A stretch of DNA of 64,000 bases from NCBI GenBank assembly GCA_002084425.1, contig NBLN01000010.1, forward strand, positions 45,554 to 109,553. Direction: 5' to 3'. Positions 27,687-37,238 of this stretch are shown here, one piece after another; positions within the stretch are counted from its first letter, which is position 1, and every line of letters begins with the position of its first letter. The position numbers and the translations under genes are program-made. This DNA comes from Desulfobacteraceae bacterium 4572_130. GTDB taxonomy: Bacteria; Desulfobacterota; Desulfobacteria; Desulfobacterales; Desulfobacteraceae. The notes under the pieces are model-generated. The model was not told where the DNA came from and ran no database searches. It was given only the letters and a program-made list of their open reading frames with translations.

Positions 27687-28986
27687 TTTTATTATGTCCT
27701 TTACTTATTTTAAGTTGAGTATCATCTATATTGAAAAAATGCCTTGCAAAATTTAGATATTTATAATCATCCCTATGCTCTCCTGTATTTTTAAGAAAAA
27801 GAATAGGATCATGCATTATTTTTTTACCTATTGCCTGGGTCATTCTTTTAATGGCATTAATATCTTTTTGAGAAATATTTTGCATATTTGCAAGTGTTTT
27901 CTCAGTTTCTATTTGAGTTATTAATTCTATCTTTTTTTTTATGGCTACAATAGTTGGCACTAATTTAAGATTTGCCATCCATTGCCTGAATTTAATAACA
28001 GCTTCTTCAACAAGCCTTTCGCCTTGAATAGCTTTTTTTTTTCTTTCTTCCATATTATTATCAACAATATTATGCAGATCATCAATATCATAAAGATAAG
28101 AATTACTTATTTGATTGATTGCAGGATCAATATTTCTTGGGACAGCAATATCTATGAAAAAAATAGATTTGTTTTTTCTGGAACTCATGGCTTTTTTTAC
28201 TTGATGTGCTGTTAAAACATAATCAGTTGCTCCTGTGGAGCTTATAATAATATCAACATCCAAAAGCATATTTTCTCTTTCTTCAAATTTAACAGCCTGA
28301 CCATTAAATTTTTTTGCAAGTTTAACAGCATTTTCAAAGGTTCTATTTGCAATAATTGTTTTTTTTACATTACATGATATCAAGTGTTCTAGAGCAAGTT
28401 CTGCCATTTCACCTGCTCCTAGAAGCATTACATTTTTGGTGCTAAGATCATTAAATATTTTGTTTGCAAGTTCCAGGGCTGCATAACTAATTGATACTGC
28501 ATTATCACCAATACCTGTTTCCCTTCTAACTTTTTTGGCTATACTAAAAGATTTATGTAAAAGTCTGTTTAAGATTACTTTAGATGAATTATTTGCAACA
28601 GCTATTTTATAAGCATCTTTTATTTGTCCTAGAATTTGGGGCTCACCTATAATCATGGAATCAAGACTGGATGCAACTCTGAAAATATGCCTTACAGCGT
28701 CATCACCATTATATGTATAAAGAGCATCTTGAAATTTATAAATGGAAATTTTTTTATATTCTCCTAGAAATTTTTTAACTATATCTTTATTTTTTCTATC
28801 CGGAAAAACTACAAATAAAATTTCTGTTCTATTGCATGTAGAAAAAATTAAAGCTTCTTTAATATCTTTTTTTTCCAGTAATTTTTTAAGTCCATTTTCT
28901 ATTTCCTCATAAGTAAAAGAAAGTTTTTCTCTAAGCTCAACAGAAGAAGTTTTATGATTAATTCCAATTAAAACAATTTCTAACAT
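27679..28986 (-). CDS. hemA: Glutamyl-tRNA reductase
   Basis: 435 aa. NADPH-dependent reduction of glutamyl-tRNA, the first step of C5 tetrapyrrole synthesis. The catalytic Cys51 is in FSTCNRTEI. The N-terminal GINHKTSSVELREKL and SLDSMIIGEPQILGQ are family signatures, and the NADPH fold has LLGAGEMAELA. The C-terminal helical dimerisation domain is present. It lies after the CcsA/HemX-like and Met8-like genes on the same strand, an arrangement seen for sirohaem/haem pathways. Confidence 0.97.
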   Translation of the reverse strand: MLEIVLIGINHKTSSVELREKLSFTYEEIENGLKKLLEKKDIKEALIFSTCNRTEILFVVFPDRKNKDIVKKFLGEYKKISIYKFQDALYTYNGDDAVRHIFRVASSLDSMIIGEPQILGQIKDAYKIAVANNSSKVILNRLLHKSFSIAKKVRRETGIGDNAVSISYAALELANKIFNDLSTKNVMLLGAGEMAELALEHLISCNVKKTIIANRTFENAVKLAKKFNGQAVKFEERENMLLDVDIIISSTGATDYVLTAHQVKKAMSSRKNKSIFFIDIAVPRNIDPAINQISNSYLYDIDDLHNIVDNNMEERKKKAIQGERLVEEAVIKFRQWMANLKLVPTIVAIKKKIELITQIETEKTLANMQNISQKDINAIKRMTQAIGKKIMHDPILFLKNTGEHRDDYKYLNFARHFFNIDDTQLKISKGHNKNG

Positions 28987-29040
28987 TTTAATTCCATTTA
29001 TATAAAAAAACTTATAACTATTTAATATTTTTTTATGTTT

Positions 29041-29098
29041 CCTTGTAAGGCAGACTAAAAATTAAAAACCAGCTCTGCCTTCTCTGCTTTATGCCAGT
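29041..29098. repeat. Dispersed repeat family B, inverted copy
   Basis: CCTTGTAAGGCAGACTAAAA...AACCAGCTCTGCCT...ATGCCAGTT is the reverse-orientation form of the AAGGCAGATCTG repeat. It fills most of the hemA to CcsA-like gap and ends at the CcsA-like stop codon. Confidence 0.55.
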
Positions 29099-29934
29099 TA
29101 TTTTGTAAAGACTTGATGATGTCCCCCAATTAAAAAATTTACACCAAGAAATGTAAAAATAATAACTATAAATCCTAAAATAGCTATAATCGCAGATTTT
29201 TTACCTTGCCAACCTGTTGTAAGACGACCATGAAGAAGTGCTGCATATAAAAACCATGTTAGAGCTGACCAGATTTCTTTAGGATCCCAGCTCCAAAATT
29301 GACCCCATATTAATTTTGCATAGATAAGTCCTGTTATTAAACCAGCTGTAAGTAAAGTAAAACCTATTATAATACATGAATAACCACTTGAATCTAGAAA
29401 ATCTAAGGATGGAAGCCTTTTATAAAAAAAACCTCTTTTTTTGTTTTTTATGGCTTTTTCCTGCAATAAATAAAGAATACCTATTCCACATGCTAAACCA
29501 AGAGCTGCTTCTCCTGTAAAAATTAAAAATATATGAAGTATAAGCCAAAATCCTTTTAATATTGACACCTCAGCTAACAAAGTTTTTGGAAGGGAAAAAG
29601 CAGCAATCATTATTATTACAATCAAAGGAGAAACAAATATTCCCAGAATTTTTAAATTAAACTTATATTTAAATCCAATAAATACTCCTGCAAGGGCAAG
29701 GCCTGTAATTGAGAGACTTTCAGATAAATTATGTACAGGCAGACTTCCTGTTTTAAGAACACCAAGACAAATACTAAGAACATGAAAAATAAACCCAAAA
29801 CTAATTAAAGCAAAAGCTTTTTGCTCAATTGTGTGTTTTTGCATAAAAAGATAAAAAATATAACTTATCATACTTATTATATATAAAATTGTTGAGCCTA
29901 TAAAAAAAAGATCTGCTATGGTTTTTAATGTCAT
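29098..29934 (-). CDS. CcsA/HemX-like cytochrome c assembly membrane protein
   Basis: 278 aa, about eight hydrophobic segments. The tryptophan-rich haem-handling motif WGQFWSWDPKEIWSAL near residue 215 defines the CcsA/CcmC/ResC superfamily. Conserved histidines flank it (for example the C-terminal GGHHQV). Next to hemA, such proteins are often called HemX, and its place between sirohaem and haem genes supports a role in haem delivery or regulation. The start overlaps the stop of the Met8-like gene by 4 bp. Confidence 0.85.
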   Translation of the reverse strand: MTLKTIADLFFIGSTILYIISMISYIFYLFMQKHTIEQKAFALISFGFIFHVLSICLGVLKTGSLPVHNLSESLSITGLALAGVFIGFKYKFNLKILGIFVSPLIVIIMIAAFSLPKTLLAEVSILKGFWLILHIFLIFTGEAALGLACGIGILYLLQEKAIKNKKRGFFYKRLPSLDFLDSSGYSCIIIGFTLLTAGLITGLIYAKLIWGQFWSWDPKEIWSALTWFLYAALLHGRLTTGWQGKKSAIIAILGFIVIIFTFLGVNFLIGGHHQVFTK

Positions 29935-30596
29935 AGTTCTTTCCCAGATATAAGATTTTCATAGGAATAACCCTTTCCAAGAATTTGAAAAAGAAGTTTA
30001 TTTATTTTGATATAATTTTTTTTTGCAATCATCTCTAAAAGTCCAGCTTTAATAAATTCTTGAAAAATTGTTTTATGCTCTTCTGGGGCATGTTCCTTTG
30101 CAAGAAGTCTGTTTCTAATTTTTCCCATGAGAAAAAGAAAATCAGCATATTCCTGGCCAAATTCTTTTTCCAGATCCTGTCTTAATTTTTTTGCAAAAGC
30201 AGGACTTTTTCCTGAAGTTGAAACTGCTATAATAAGATCACCTCTTTTTACAATAGCAGGCAATATAAAATTACAGGTTTTGGGAAAATCAACAATATTG
30301 CAAAGCATGTTTTTTTTTTGTGTATCATGCCATACTTTTTTATTAAGCTCTATATCATTAGTTGCTCCAATAACAAGAAATATACCTTTAAGATCATTTT
30401 TATGGTATTGTTTTTTTTTATATTTTATATTTTCATGTTTTAGATTTTTAATTTTTTCTGAGAAACTAAGGCTTACAATTGTTACTTTTGCACCGCACTT
30501 TAAAAGTGTTAATACTTTTCTTGCTCCAACAGAACCTCCCCCAACAACAAGACAGTTTCTATTTTTAACATCAAGACATACAGGATAATATTCCAT
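29931..30596 (-). CDS. Precorrin-2 dehydrogenase/sirohydrochlorin ferrochelatase (Met8/CysG-N type)
   Basis: 221 aa. Converts precorrin-2 to sirohydrochlorin and probably inserts iron to give sirohaem, needed by dissimilatory and assimilatory sulfite reductases. N-terminal NAD fold: YYPVCLDVKNRNCLVVGGG and SVGARKVLTLL. The central FPKTCNFILPAIVKRGDLIIAVSTSGKSPA is the Met8/CysG signature. It lacks the SUMT methyltransferase half of CysG. It is first gene of the operon that ends with dksA. Confidence 0.94.
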   Translation of the reverse strand: MEYYPVCLDVKNRNCLVVGGGSVGARKVLTLLKCGAKVTIVSLSFSEKIKNLKHENIKYKKKQYHKNDLKGIFLVIGATNDIELNKKVWHDTQKKNMLCNIVDFPKTCNFILPAIVKRGDLIIAVSTSGKSPAFAKKLRQDLEKEFGQEYADFLFLMGKIRNRLLAKEHAPEEHKTIFQEFIKAGLLEMIAKKNYIKINKLLFQILGKGYSYENLISGKEL

Positions 30597-30934
30597 ATTT
30601 ATATTTCACCATTTCTCTGGTTCTGGTTTTCTGGTTTCAAATAAATTCTTTAGTATATTAGATTTTTTTTTTTTTTTCAATATTTTATATTAATCATGTG
30701 GGGTCAAGTCTGTTCTTGATATTTACTGATTAATTCTTTTTTTGATAGAATTAAAATAGTTTTTATATAAAAAAACTTAAGCAAAATTATTAAATCTTTT
30801 TAAGATGTTATAATAAGTTATGATTTATATATTTTTGATAATTCTTTTATGTTTTATTATTAGGCCATAGCAGTTATTTATAATAATGCAGATTTAAAAT
30901 ATAAATAACTGGATAAAAAATTTGGAGATATAAA
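30597..30934. other. Divergent intergenic region
   Basis: 338 bp between the Met8-like gene (minus) and the amidohydrolase gene (plus), so promoters for both directions should lie here. It includes a poly-T run (30664-30681) and GTGGGGTCAAGTCTG at about 30698, a motif of the GGGGTCA type often seen near REP-associated transposases. No open frame or RNA gene was seen. Confidence 0.4.
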
Positions 30935-31777
30935 ATGATTATAGATTTTCATACCCATATTTTCCCCAGAAAAATACGCAGTAACAGGGAAAATTATTTT
31001 AAAGATGAACCTGGTTTTAAGCTGCTTTATGATTCTCCCAAAGCAAAACTTTCAGGAGCTAAAGAACTTATTAATACTATGAACAAATATAGAGTTGATA
31101 TAAGTGTTGTTTTTGGATTTCCATGGAAAAGTGGATACTTGGCAAAAAAAAACAATGATTATATTTTAAAATGCGTTGCTAAATATCCTAATAGACTTAG
31201 AGGTTTTGCCTGCTTTGATTTGTCATGGCAAGGTGCTTATAATGAAGCACAAAGATGTATTAATGCAGGTCTTTCAGGAATAGGCGAGCTTGCATTTTAT
31301 CTTTCAAAAATAGATAAAAGCAGTCTTTTGCTTCTTGAGCCAATTATGGAAATTTGCAGAAAATCTGGAGATTTGCCTGTAATGATTCATACAAATGAAC
31401 CTGTTGGGCACAATTATTCTGGAAAAACTAAAATAACCTTAAAACAAATATATAATCTTGCATTATATTTTCCTGATAATAAAATTATACTTGCTCATTT
31501 TGGGGGAGGTATTTTTTTTTATAATCTTTTAAAAAAAGAAACAAAAAAAGTTTTAAAAAATATCTGGTATGACACAGCAGCTTCACCTTTTTTATATGAT
31601 CCTGCAATTTACAAAATAGCCTTTGAAATAGGTGTTATTGAAAAAATTCTTTTTGGCACAGATTATCCCTTACTTAAACCTCAAAGATATTATCAGGATC
31701 TTGATAATTCAGGGATTTCAGAGATTAACAAAAAAAAGATTATAGGGGAAAATGCAGTTAAGCTGCTTAAATTATAA
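30935..31777 (+). CDS. Amidohydrolase-family metal hydrolase
   Basis: 280 aa TIM-barrel hydrolase of the amidohydrolase_2 (TIM-barrel fold) type. N-terminal metal motif DFHTHIFP (HxH at residues 5-7). VMIHTNEP and ILAHFGGG supply further histidines. FGTDYPL gives the catalytic Asp near the end. Substrate cannot be told from sequence. ggagatata is the ribosome site. It is transcribed opposite to the tetrapyrrole operon. Confidence 0.85.
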   Translation: MIIDFHTHIFPRKIRSNRENYFKDEPGFKLLYDSPKAKLSGAKELINTMNKYRVDISVVFGFPWKSGYLAKKNNDYILKCVAKYPNRLRGFACFDLSWQGAYNEAQRCINAGLSGIGELAFYLSKIDKSSLLLLEPIMEICRKSGDLPVMIHTNEPVGHNYSGKTKITLKQIYNLALYFPDNKIILAHFGGGIFFYNLLKKETKKVLKNIWYDTAASPFLYDPAIYKIAFEIGVIEKILFGTDYPLLKPQRYYQDLDNSGISEINKKKIIGENAVKLLKL

Positions 31778-31842
31778 ATTGCTTAAATAAAGCAAATTTT
31801 ATAATTAACATGTGTAACCCAAAGAGTTACAAAGGTAAACTC

Positions 31843-32151
31843 ATGAAAAAAATGAAAAGACAACCAACACATCCTGGCAATATAATTAAACAAGATTATT
31901 TAATACCATTATCTATTACAATAAAAGATATGGCATTAGTTCTTGGTGTTTCCAGAAAAACACTTTCAAAAATTATAAATAAAAAAGGCTCTATTACTCC
32001 GGATATGGCATTGCGTTTATCTCGTGCTTTTGAAACTACGCCTGAACTTTGGTTAAATTTACAAAAAAATTATGATTTATGGCAGGCACAGCATGTTTCA
32101 AACGCATGGCAGACTGTAAAGCCTGTTTCTTTACAACTACTTAATTATTAA
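31843..32151 (+). CDS. HigA-family antitoxin, apparently without a toxin
   Basis: 102 aa from the ATG at 31843 (an in-frame ATG at 31810 adds 11 residues unlike the family). The sequence PTHPGNIIKQDYL...SITIKDMALVLGVSRKTLSKIINKKGSI is the HigA/VapI helix-turn-helix with the usual TPELWLNLQKNYDLW tail. HigB toxin genes normally lie directly upstream, but here the preceding gene is an amidohydrolase that ends 65 bp away. So it is an orphan antitoxin or a stand-alone regulator. Confidence 0.85.
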   Translation: MKKMKRQPTHPGNIIKQDYLIPLSITIKDMALVLGVSRKTLSKIINKKGSITPDMALRLSRAFETTPELWLNLQKNYDLWQAQHVSNAWQTVKPVSLQLLNY

Positions 32152-32195
32152 GCATAAATAATAAGCTCATTATACTGAAATTAAAAGTTGATAAT

Positions 32196-32760
32196 ATGAA
32201 AGAAATTAAAATCTTTTAAATGCAATCCTGTAATTCAGGAAATTATTAGAAAACAAAATTATGAAAATTTAAAACAACACTGCAAAGAATTAATTTCTTC
32301 TTTAATTGATAAATTAGAGTATGAACCAGATAGTACAGGCCATATTATAAATATTTCCTATAATCGAGCAGTAATTTATATTCAATATTCAAAAATAATA
32401 TGTAAATATTTGCATAATAATATACAGGAAAATATATCTATTTTATTGGATAGAATTTGAAATTTTTATCAAGCTTATGGTAATCTTGATAAAGCATTCG
32501 AATATTTTGAAAAGGATATGAAGTTAACAAAAGAACTTTATAATTCAAATCCAGAAGATATAAACTTTAAAAATAATCTTGCAATATCCTACTATAACCT
32601 AGGCATGTTTTATAAAGATAAAAAAGATGGAAAAAATAAAGCTCTTTTATTTTTTCAAAAAGCAGAAAAACTGTGGAAAGATTTAGTTGAAAATTTTCCA
32701 GATTATATTGAATTTAAGAAAAATTTAAAGAAACTTAATAAAGAATTAAATGATTTATAA
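32196..32760 (+). pseudogene. Broken TPR-like protein (frameshift plus in-frame TGA)
   Basis: ATG at 32196 reads MKEIKIF then stops. Removing one T from TCTTTTAAA near 32214 lets it continue as KCNPVIQEIIRKQNYENL... to LLDRI, where a TGA at 32458-32460 interrupts. The same frame goes on as NFYQAYGNLDKAFEYFEKDM and ends at 32760. The 3' part has TPR-like helices (NLAISYYNLGMFY, KALLFFQKAEKLW). The last 80 codons have their own ATG at 32518 but lack a clear ribosome site. I take the whole as a decayed tetratricopeptide gene. Confidence 0.7.
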
Positions 32761-32790
32761 TTAATATAATAAAAATCAGGATATTTTATA

Positions 32791-33948
32791 ATGAAAAATA
32801 AAAAAGATATTTATCAGGGATTTGAGCAGGGACCAATCAGACCACCAAGTGAGTCTCAAAGTCTTTTAATAAGATTTACTAGAAATTGTCCTTGGAACAA
32901 ATGCTTGTTTTGTCCTGTTTATAAAGGAGAAAAATTTTCATTAAGATCTGTTGAAAATATTATTAAAGATATTGATATTACTTGTAATTATCTTAATAAA
33001 ATTATTGAAAACACTGAAAATAATAAACAAATTGATCAAAATCTTATAAATAAAATTTTTAATGATTCTAAAAATAAAGACAGAACTGCATTTAATGCTG
33101 CTTTAAACTGGTATTTTACAGGCATGGAATCAATATTTATTCAAGATGCCAATAGTCTTATAATGAAACCTGATAATCTTATTTATGTTTTAAAGCACAT
33201 GAAAAAATGTTTTCCAATGGCAAAAAGAATTACATCATATGCAAGATCTCATACTATAGCCCGCATTAAACCAGATATTATGAAAGATATTGCTGATGCT
33301 GGATTAAATAGAATTCATATTGGTCTTGAATCAGGTTCTGATAAAGTCCTTGATTTAATAAAAAAAGGCTGTACTCAAGAAATGCATATAAATGCAGGGC
33401 TTAAAGTAAAAAATGCTGGAATTGAGCTTTCAGAATATATAATGCCTGGACTTGGTGGAATAGATCTTTCCAAAGACCATGCTCTTGAAACAGCAAAAGC
33501 ATTAAATAAAATTAATCCTGATTTTATAAGAATTAGAACTCTTGCAATTTCTCCTAGAACTTTACTTTTTGAGGAATATGAACAAGGAAGATTTAAAAAA
33601 TCTAGTGATTTTATGATGGTTAAAGAATTAAAGCTCTTAGTTGAAAATCTTAATAATATTACATCATATATTAAAAGTGATCATATTCTTAATCTTCTTG
33701 AGGATGTACAAGGTAAAATGCCTGAACATAAGGAAAAAATTCTTAGAGTTATTACAGATTTTCTTGAAATGGAACCTGAAAAAAGAGTTTATTATCAAGT
33801 TGGAAAAAGAATGGGGGTTTTTAGAAAAACACAAGACTTGTCTGATATTACACTTCTTAAAAAAGTAAAGGAAACATGCAAACTATATAATATAACTAGT
33901 AATAATATTGATTCAATAATTCAGGAATTAATGGGGCGTTTTGTCTAA
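32791..33948 (+). CDS. Radical SAM protein with CX4CX2C cluster motif
   Basis: 385 aa. The iron-sulfur motif is in TRNCPWNKCLFCPVYKG, with Cys33, Cys38, Cys41, i.e. spacing CX4CX2C where the usual radical SAM motif is CX3CX2C. Downstream are RIHIGLESGSDKVLDLIKKG and EYIMPGLGG, standard SAM-binding barrel strands of the Elp3/MiaB-like group. The reaction is unknown. It overlaps the start of hemW by 8 bp, so the two are translationally coupled. Confidence 0.88.
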   Translation: MKNKKDIYQGFEQGPIRPPSESQSLLIRFTRNCPWNKCLFCPVYKGEKFSLRSVENIIKDIDITCNYLNKIIENTENNKQIDQNLINKIFNDSKNKDRTAFNAALNWYFTGMESIFIQDANSLIMKPDNLIYVLKHMKKCFPMAKRITSYARSHTIARIKPDIMKDIADAGLNRIHIGLESGSDKVLDLIKKGCTQEMHINAGLKVKNAGIELSEYIMPGLGGIDLSKDHALETAKALNKINPDFIRIRTLAISPRTLLFEEYEQGRFKKSSDFMMVKELKLLVENLNNITSYIKSDHILNLLEDVQGKMPEHKEKILRVITDFLEMEPEKRVYYQVGKRMGVFRKTQDLSDITLLKKVKETCKLYNITSNNIDSIIQELMGRFV

Positions 33949-35080
33949 TAATTATGGTTTATATATTCATGTTCCTTTTTGCCTTAGCAAATGTTTTTAT
34001 TGTGATTTTTATTCAATTTCAGATCTTTCCTTAAAATCAGATTTTATTGCTGCTCTTTTAAATGAAATCAAGATTAGAGCTGATTTAAATAAAAAAATAG
34101 ATACTATTTATTTGGGGGGCGGCACTCCATCTATTCTTGATCCCTTTGAAATTGAACAAATCCTTTTAAATATTTATAAATCCTTTCAAATTGTAAAACA
34201 TCCAGAAATTACCTTAGAAGTAAATCCAAACACCCTGAAAAATAATTATTTTAAACAAATTAAAGGTCTAGGAATTAATAGATTAAATATTGGAGTTCAG
34301 TCTTTTCAGGATAAAAAACTTTTATTTTTAAATAGAAGTCATTCATCTAATAAAGCAAAAAAAACTATTTTACAGGCAAGAAACGCAGATTTTGACAATC
34401 TTGGTCTTGATATTATTTATGGACTTCCTAAAGAAAGCTTTGAAACTTTGCTTTATGATCTTAATAAAGCTTTGGAATTTGAAGTTGATCATTTATCCTG
34501 CTATACACTTACTTATGAATCTGGAACAAAAATATATAATAAATTTAAAGGTAAAAATCCCTTAAATGATAATTTTATTTCTTGTTTATTTGAATTAACT
34601 TCCAAACATCTTAAAAAAAAAGGATATATTCATTATGAAATATCTAATTTTGCAACTACATTAAAACATAAATCCAAACACAATCAAAAATATTGGGATA
34701 TGTTACCATATTTAGGTTTTGGACCTTGTGCCCATTCCTTTGATAACAATATAAGATTTTGGAATTATAGGGATATAAAAAAATATATTTTAAGTCTTAG
34801 AAAAAATATTTTGCCTGTTTCACAAAAAGAAATTCTTACTAAAAAACAAAAAATGCTTGAAATTATTATGCTGGGATTAAGAACTTTAAAAGGCGTTGAT
34901 ATTATAAAATTTGAAAATATAGCAAAACAAAAGTTTGCTAAAATTTTTAAAAATATTTTAAAAGATATTAATGCAAATTCCTGGGGTACAATAAAAAACA
35001 ACAAACTGGTTCTTAACTTAAATGGAATGGTTTATCTTAACAGCATAACTTCTTGTTTTGCTGAAAAAATATTAAAATAA
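33941..35080 (+). CDS. hemW: HemW-like radical SAM haem chaperone
   Basis: 379 aa. Formerly annotated as oxygen-independent coproporphyrinogen III oxidase-like. HVPFCLSKCFYCDF has Cys14, Cys18, Cys21 (CX3CX2C). LGGGTPSIL, EVNPNT and RLNIGVQSF are HemN/HemW motifs. The C-terminal HemW domain (YEISNFA; YLGFGPCAHSF) is present. The short N-terminus without the extra HemN extension favours HemW. The start is TTG at 33941, inside the end of the preceding radical SAM gene. Confidence 0.9.
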   Translation: MSNNYGLYIHVPFCLSKCFYCDFYSISDLSLKSDFIAALLNEIKIRADLNKKIDTIYLGGGTPSILDPFEIEQILLNIYKSFQIVKHPEITLEVNPNTLKNNYFKQIKGLGINRLNIGVQSFQDKKLLFLNRSHSSNKAKKTILQARNADFDNLGLDIIYGLPKESFETLLYDLNKALEFEVDHLSCYTLTYESGTKIYNKFKGKNPLNDNFISCLFELTSKHLKKKGYIHYEISNFATTLKHKSKHNQKYWDMLPYLGFGPCAHSFDNNIRFWNYRDIKKYILSLRKNILPVSQKEILTKKQKMLEIIMLGLRTLKGVDIIKFENIAKQKFAKIFKNILKDINANSWGTIKNNKLVLNLNGMVYLNSITSCFAEKILK

Positions 35081-35123
35081 AGCAGATAACAATTTTTAAA
35101 ATTTCATATTAGTTTTTTAAAAA

Positions 35124-37046
35124 TCAAATCTTTTGTCGCAACTGCCTTGTATCACCAATTCGTATTGTAAGATTAATAGAGTCAAAATATTCTATTAAAG
35201 GAATTACAAATTTTCTAGATACTCCTGCCATATCTTTAAATTGCGGAGTTGTAATTTCCTTTGCTTTTTGTAAAAAAGAAACAAGGGTTTTTTCAAGTTT
35301 AGCAACTGCTTTAAAATTAAAATATAAATCATCTTTTGTTTTTATAATAATTTTCTCATCAATAAGCATATAAAGAACATCTTTGCCATTTTTTTCATCA
35401 AGTGTAATGTCTTTGCAGATTGTTCTGAAAAATGGGGGTTTTAACCCTGCATTTTTATAAATAAGACTTATTTTTTTCTTTATTTCTTTTTGATCAATTT
35501 TAAGTGCAATTTTATGATTTTCAAGCTTAATAATATTTTCCTGATGAATAATTTTTTTATTTTTAACAAGTTTTGTAATTGCAATGGAAAAAATTTTTGT
35601 TTTTCCATGTTTTAAAAATCTAAATTTTGATTTAAGTTCCTGCTTTGACATTCCTTCTTTTAAAGGATTTGCTTTATGGTATTTTTCAAGACAGCTAATA
35701 ATATCTAAAGAAAAAGATTTAAAAATATCATAATGAACATATATTCGTTTTTCTTTATCTGCTAGAATAATTTTTTTTGATGCAAGCATTTTCTGTAAAA
35801 TTATATCAAGTTTTTTATCTGAAAGATTTGTCATTATTTTAAGTCTTGTAAAAGATGTTCCAAAATATTTTCCTTGATCTATAAAAAATAACAAAGATTT
35901 TTCAAAATCAGATAAAACAAGATTATTAAGACCTGTAATAATTTTTTTATCAAAAATTTTATGTTTTAAAGGAACAGGATTAAGGATTTTTCCTCCTCCT
36001 AAGGTTTTTATGGGAGAATAACTTCTAATAACAAATCTATCATCTTTTACACAGCAAACTTCAGATTCAAGTCTGATTTGAACACAGGCTTTTTCTCCTG
36101 ATATAAGTTCTTCCCTGTCAAGCAGAATAAGATTTCCCAGAATTTCACGAGTACCACAATGAAACCGTATTTTTGTGCGGGATTTTATTGGTTTTGGATT
36201 AGTTGAAAGATAGGAAAATTCACAATCAACCATATAGCTGAGTCTTAAAGTATGTGGAGTTGAAAGAACATCTCCACGGTTTACAGATTCTTTATCAAGA
36301 CCCTGAAAATTAATTGCAGTGCGGGTTCCAGCAGAAACCTTATTAACGCTTTTGCCATGAACTTGAATACCTCTTACTTTAGAAGTAGTCATTAAAGGAA
36401 AAATCATTATATTGTCTCCAACATTTATTTTGCCTGAAACAATAGTACCTGTAATAACTGTACCAAAACCCTTCATAGAAAAAACTCTGTCAACTGGAAG
36501 TCTAAAAATAGGAGAAAAAACTCGTTCTGGAATTTTATGATATATTTTATCTAAAGTTTTAACAAAATCATCAAGACCCTTGCCTGTTGTTGATGATAAA
36601 GCAATAACAGGAGCATTTTCAAGAAATGTGTTTTGAGTAAATTCTTTTATGTCTTCTAAAACAAGCTCCATTAATTCTTTATCATCTACAAGATCAATTT
36701 TTGTAAGAGCTATAAACCCATATTTAATGCCCATAAGATTGCAAATATCCATGTGCTCTTTTGTCTGGGGCATTACACCCTCATCAGCTGCTATTACCAT
36801 TGCAACAATATCAATTCCACTTGCTCCTGCAACCATATTTTTTACAAATTTTTCATGGCCCGGAACATCAACAATACCAACTAATTCACCTTTTGGCAGA
36901 GTAATTGATGCAAATCCCAATTCAATGGTAATACCCCTTAGCTTTTCTTCTTTTAGCCTGTCTGTTTCAATGCCTGTTAAAGCTTTTATAAGACTGGTTT
37001 TACCATGATCAATATGTCCAGCAGTTCCTAGAATTATCTGCTTCAA
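35124..37046 (-). CDS. selB: Selenocysteine-specific elongation factor
   Basis: 640 aa. GTPase that delivers Sec-tRNA to UGA codons followed by a SECIS hairpin. G1 is GHIDHGKT, G3 is DVPGHEKF, and the guanine motif is TKID. EF-Tu-like domains 2 and 3 follow (RVFSMKGFGTVITGT). The C-terminal winged-helix domains, which bind the SECIS RNA, fill residues about 380-640. This shows that the organism decodes UGA as selenocysteine. selA, selD and tRNA-Sec are not in the window. Confidence 0.96.
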   Translation of the reverse strand: MKQIILGTAGHIDHGKTSLIKALTGIETDRLKEEKLRGITIELGFASITLPKGELVGIVDVPGHEKFVKNMVAGASGIDIVAMVIAADEGVMPQTKEHMDICNLMGIKYGFIALTKIDLVDDKELMELVLEDIKEFTQNTFLENAPVIALSSTTGKGLDDFVKTLDKIYHKIPERVFSPIFRLPVDRVFSMKGFGTVITGTIVSGKINVGDNIMIFPLMTTSKVRGIQVHGKSVNKVSAGTRTAINFQGLDKESVNRGDVLSTPHTLRLSYMVDCEFSYLSTNPKPIKSRTKIRFHCGTREILGNLILLDREELISGEKACVQIRLESEVCCVKDDRFVIRSYSPIKTLGGGKILNPVPLKHKIFDKKIITGLNNLVLSDFEKSLLFFIDQGKYFGTSFTRLKIMTNLSDKKLDIILQKMLASKKIILADKEKRIYVHYDIFKSFSLDIISCLEKYHKANPLKEGMSKQELKSKFRFLKHGKTKIFSIAITKLVKNKKIIHQENIIKLENHKIALKIDQKEIKKKISLIYKNAGLKPPFFRTICKDITLDEKNGKDVLYMLIDEKIIIKTKDDLYFNFKAVAKLEKTLVSFLQKAKEITTPQFKDMAGVSRKFVIPLIEYFDSINLTIRIGDTRQLRQKI

Positions 37047-37067
37047 TGCTTGTTTGCTCCTTGGATT

Positions 37068-37238
37068 TTATTTATTTTTTTTTCTCATAAATCCCATTAA
37101 ATATGAAGCAGCAACAAGCATTATTCCCATGCCTGCTCCTGTTATCATATTCCACTCAGGCCGAAAAATTCTTGTAAGTATAATTCCCAGTACAAGCCCA
37201 AGTATAAGCCTTGCAATAAATATATAAAATCCAGACAT
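37068..37238 (-). CDS. Small two-helix membrane protein upstream of selB
   Basis: 56 aa, starts MSGFYIFIARLILGLVLG at 37238 after an aaagga ribosome site. It has two hydrophobic segments (residues 4-20 and 30-47) and a basic C-terminus (MRKKNK). It ends 22 bp before selB on the same strand, so it is probably in the selB transcript. No family recognised. Confidence 0.65.
   Translation of the reverse strand: MSGFYIFIARLILGLVLGIILTRIFRPEWNMITGAGMGIMLVAASYLMGFMRKKNK

Noticed and set aside
32458..32460. Selenocysteine codon in the TPR-like gene
   Set aside because: An independent upstream frameshift and the absence of a clear hairpin after the TGA make decay more likely.
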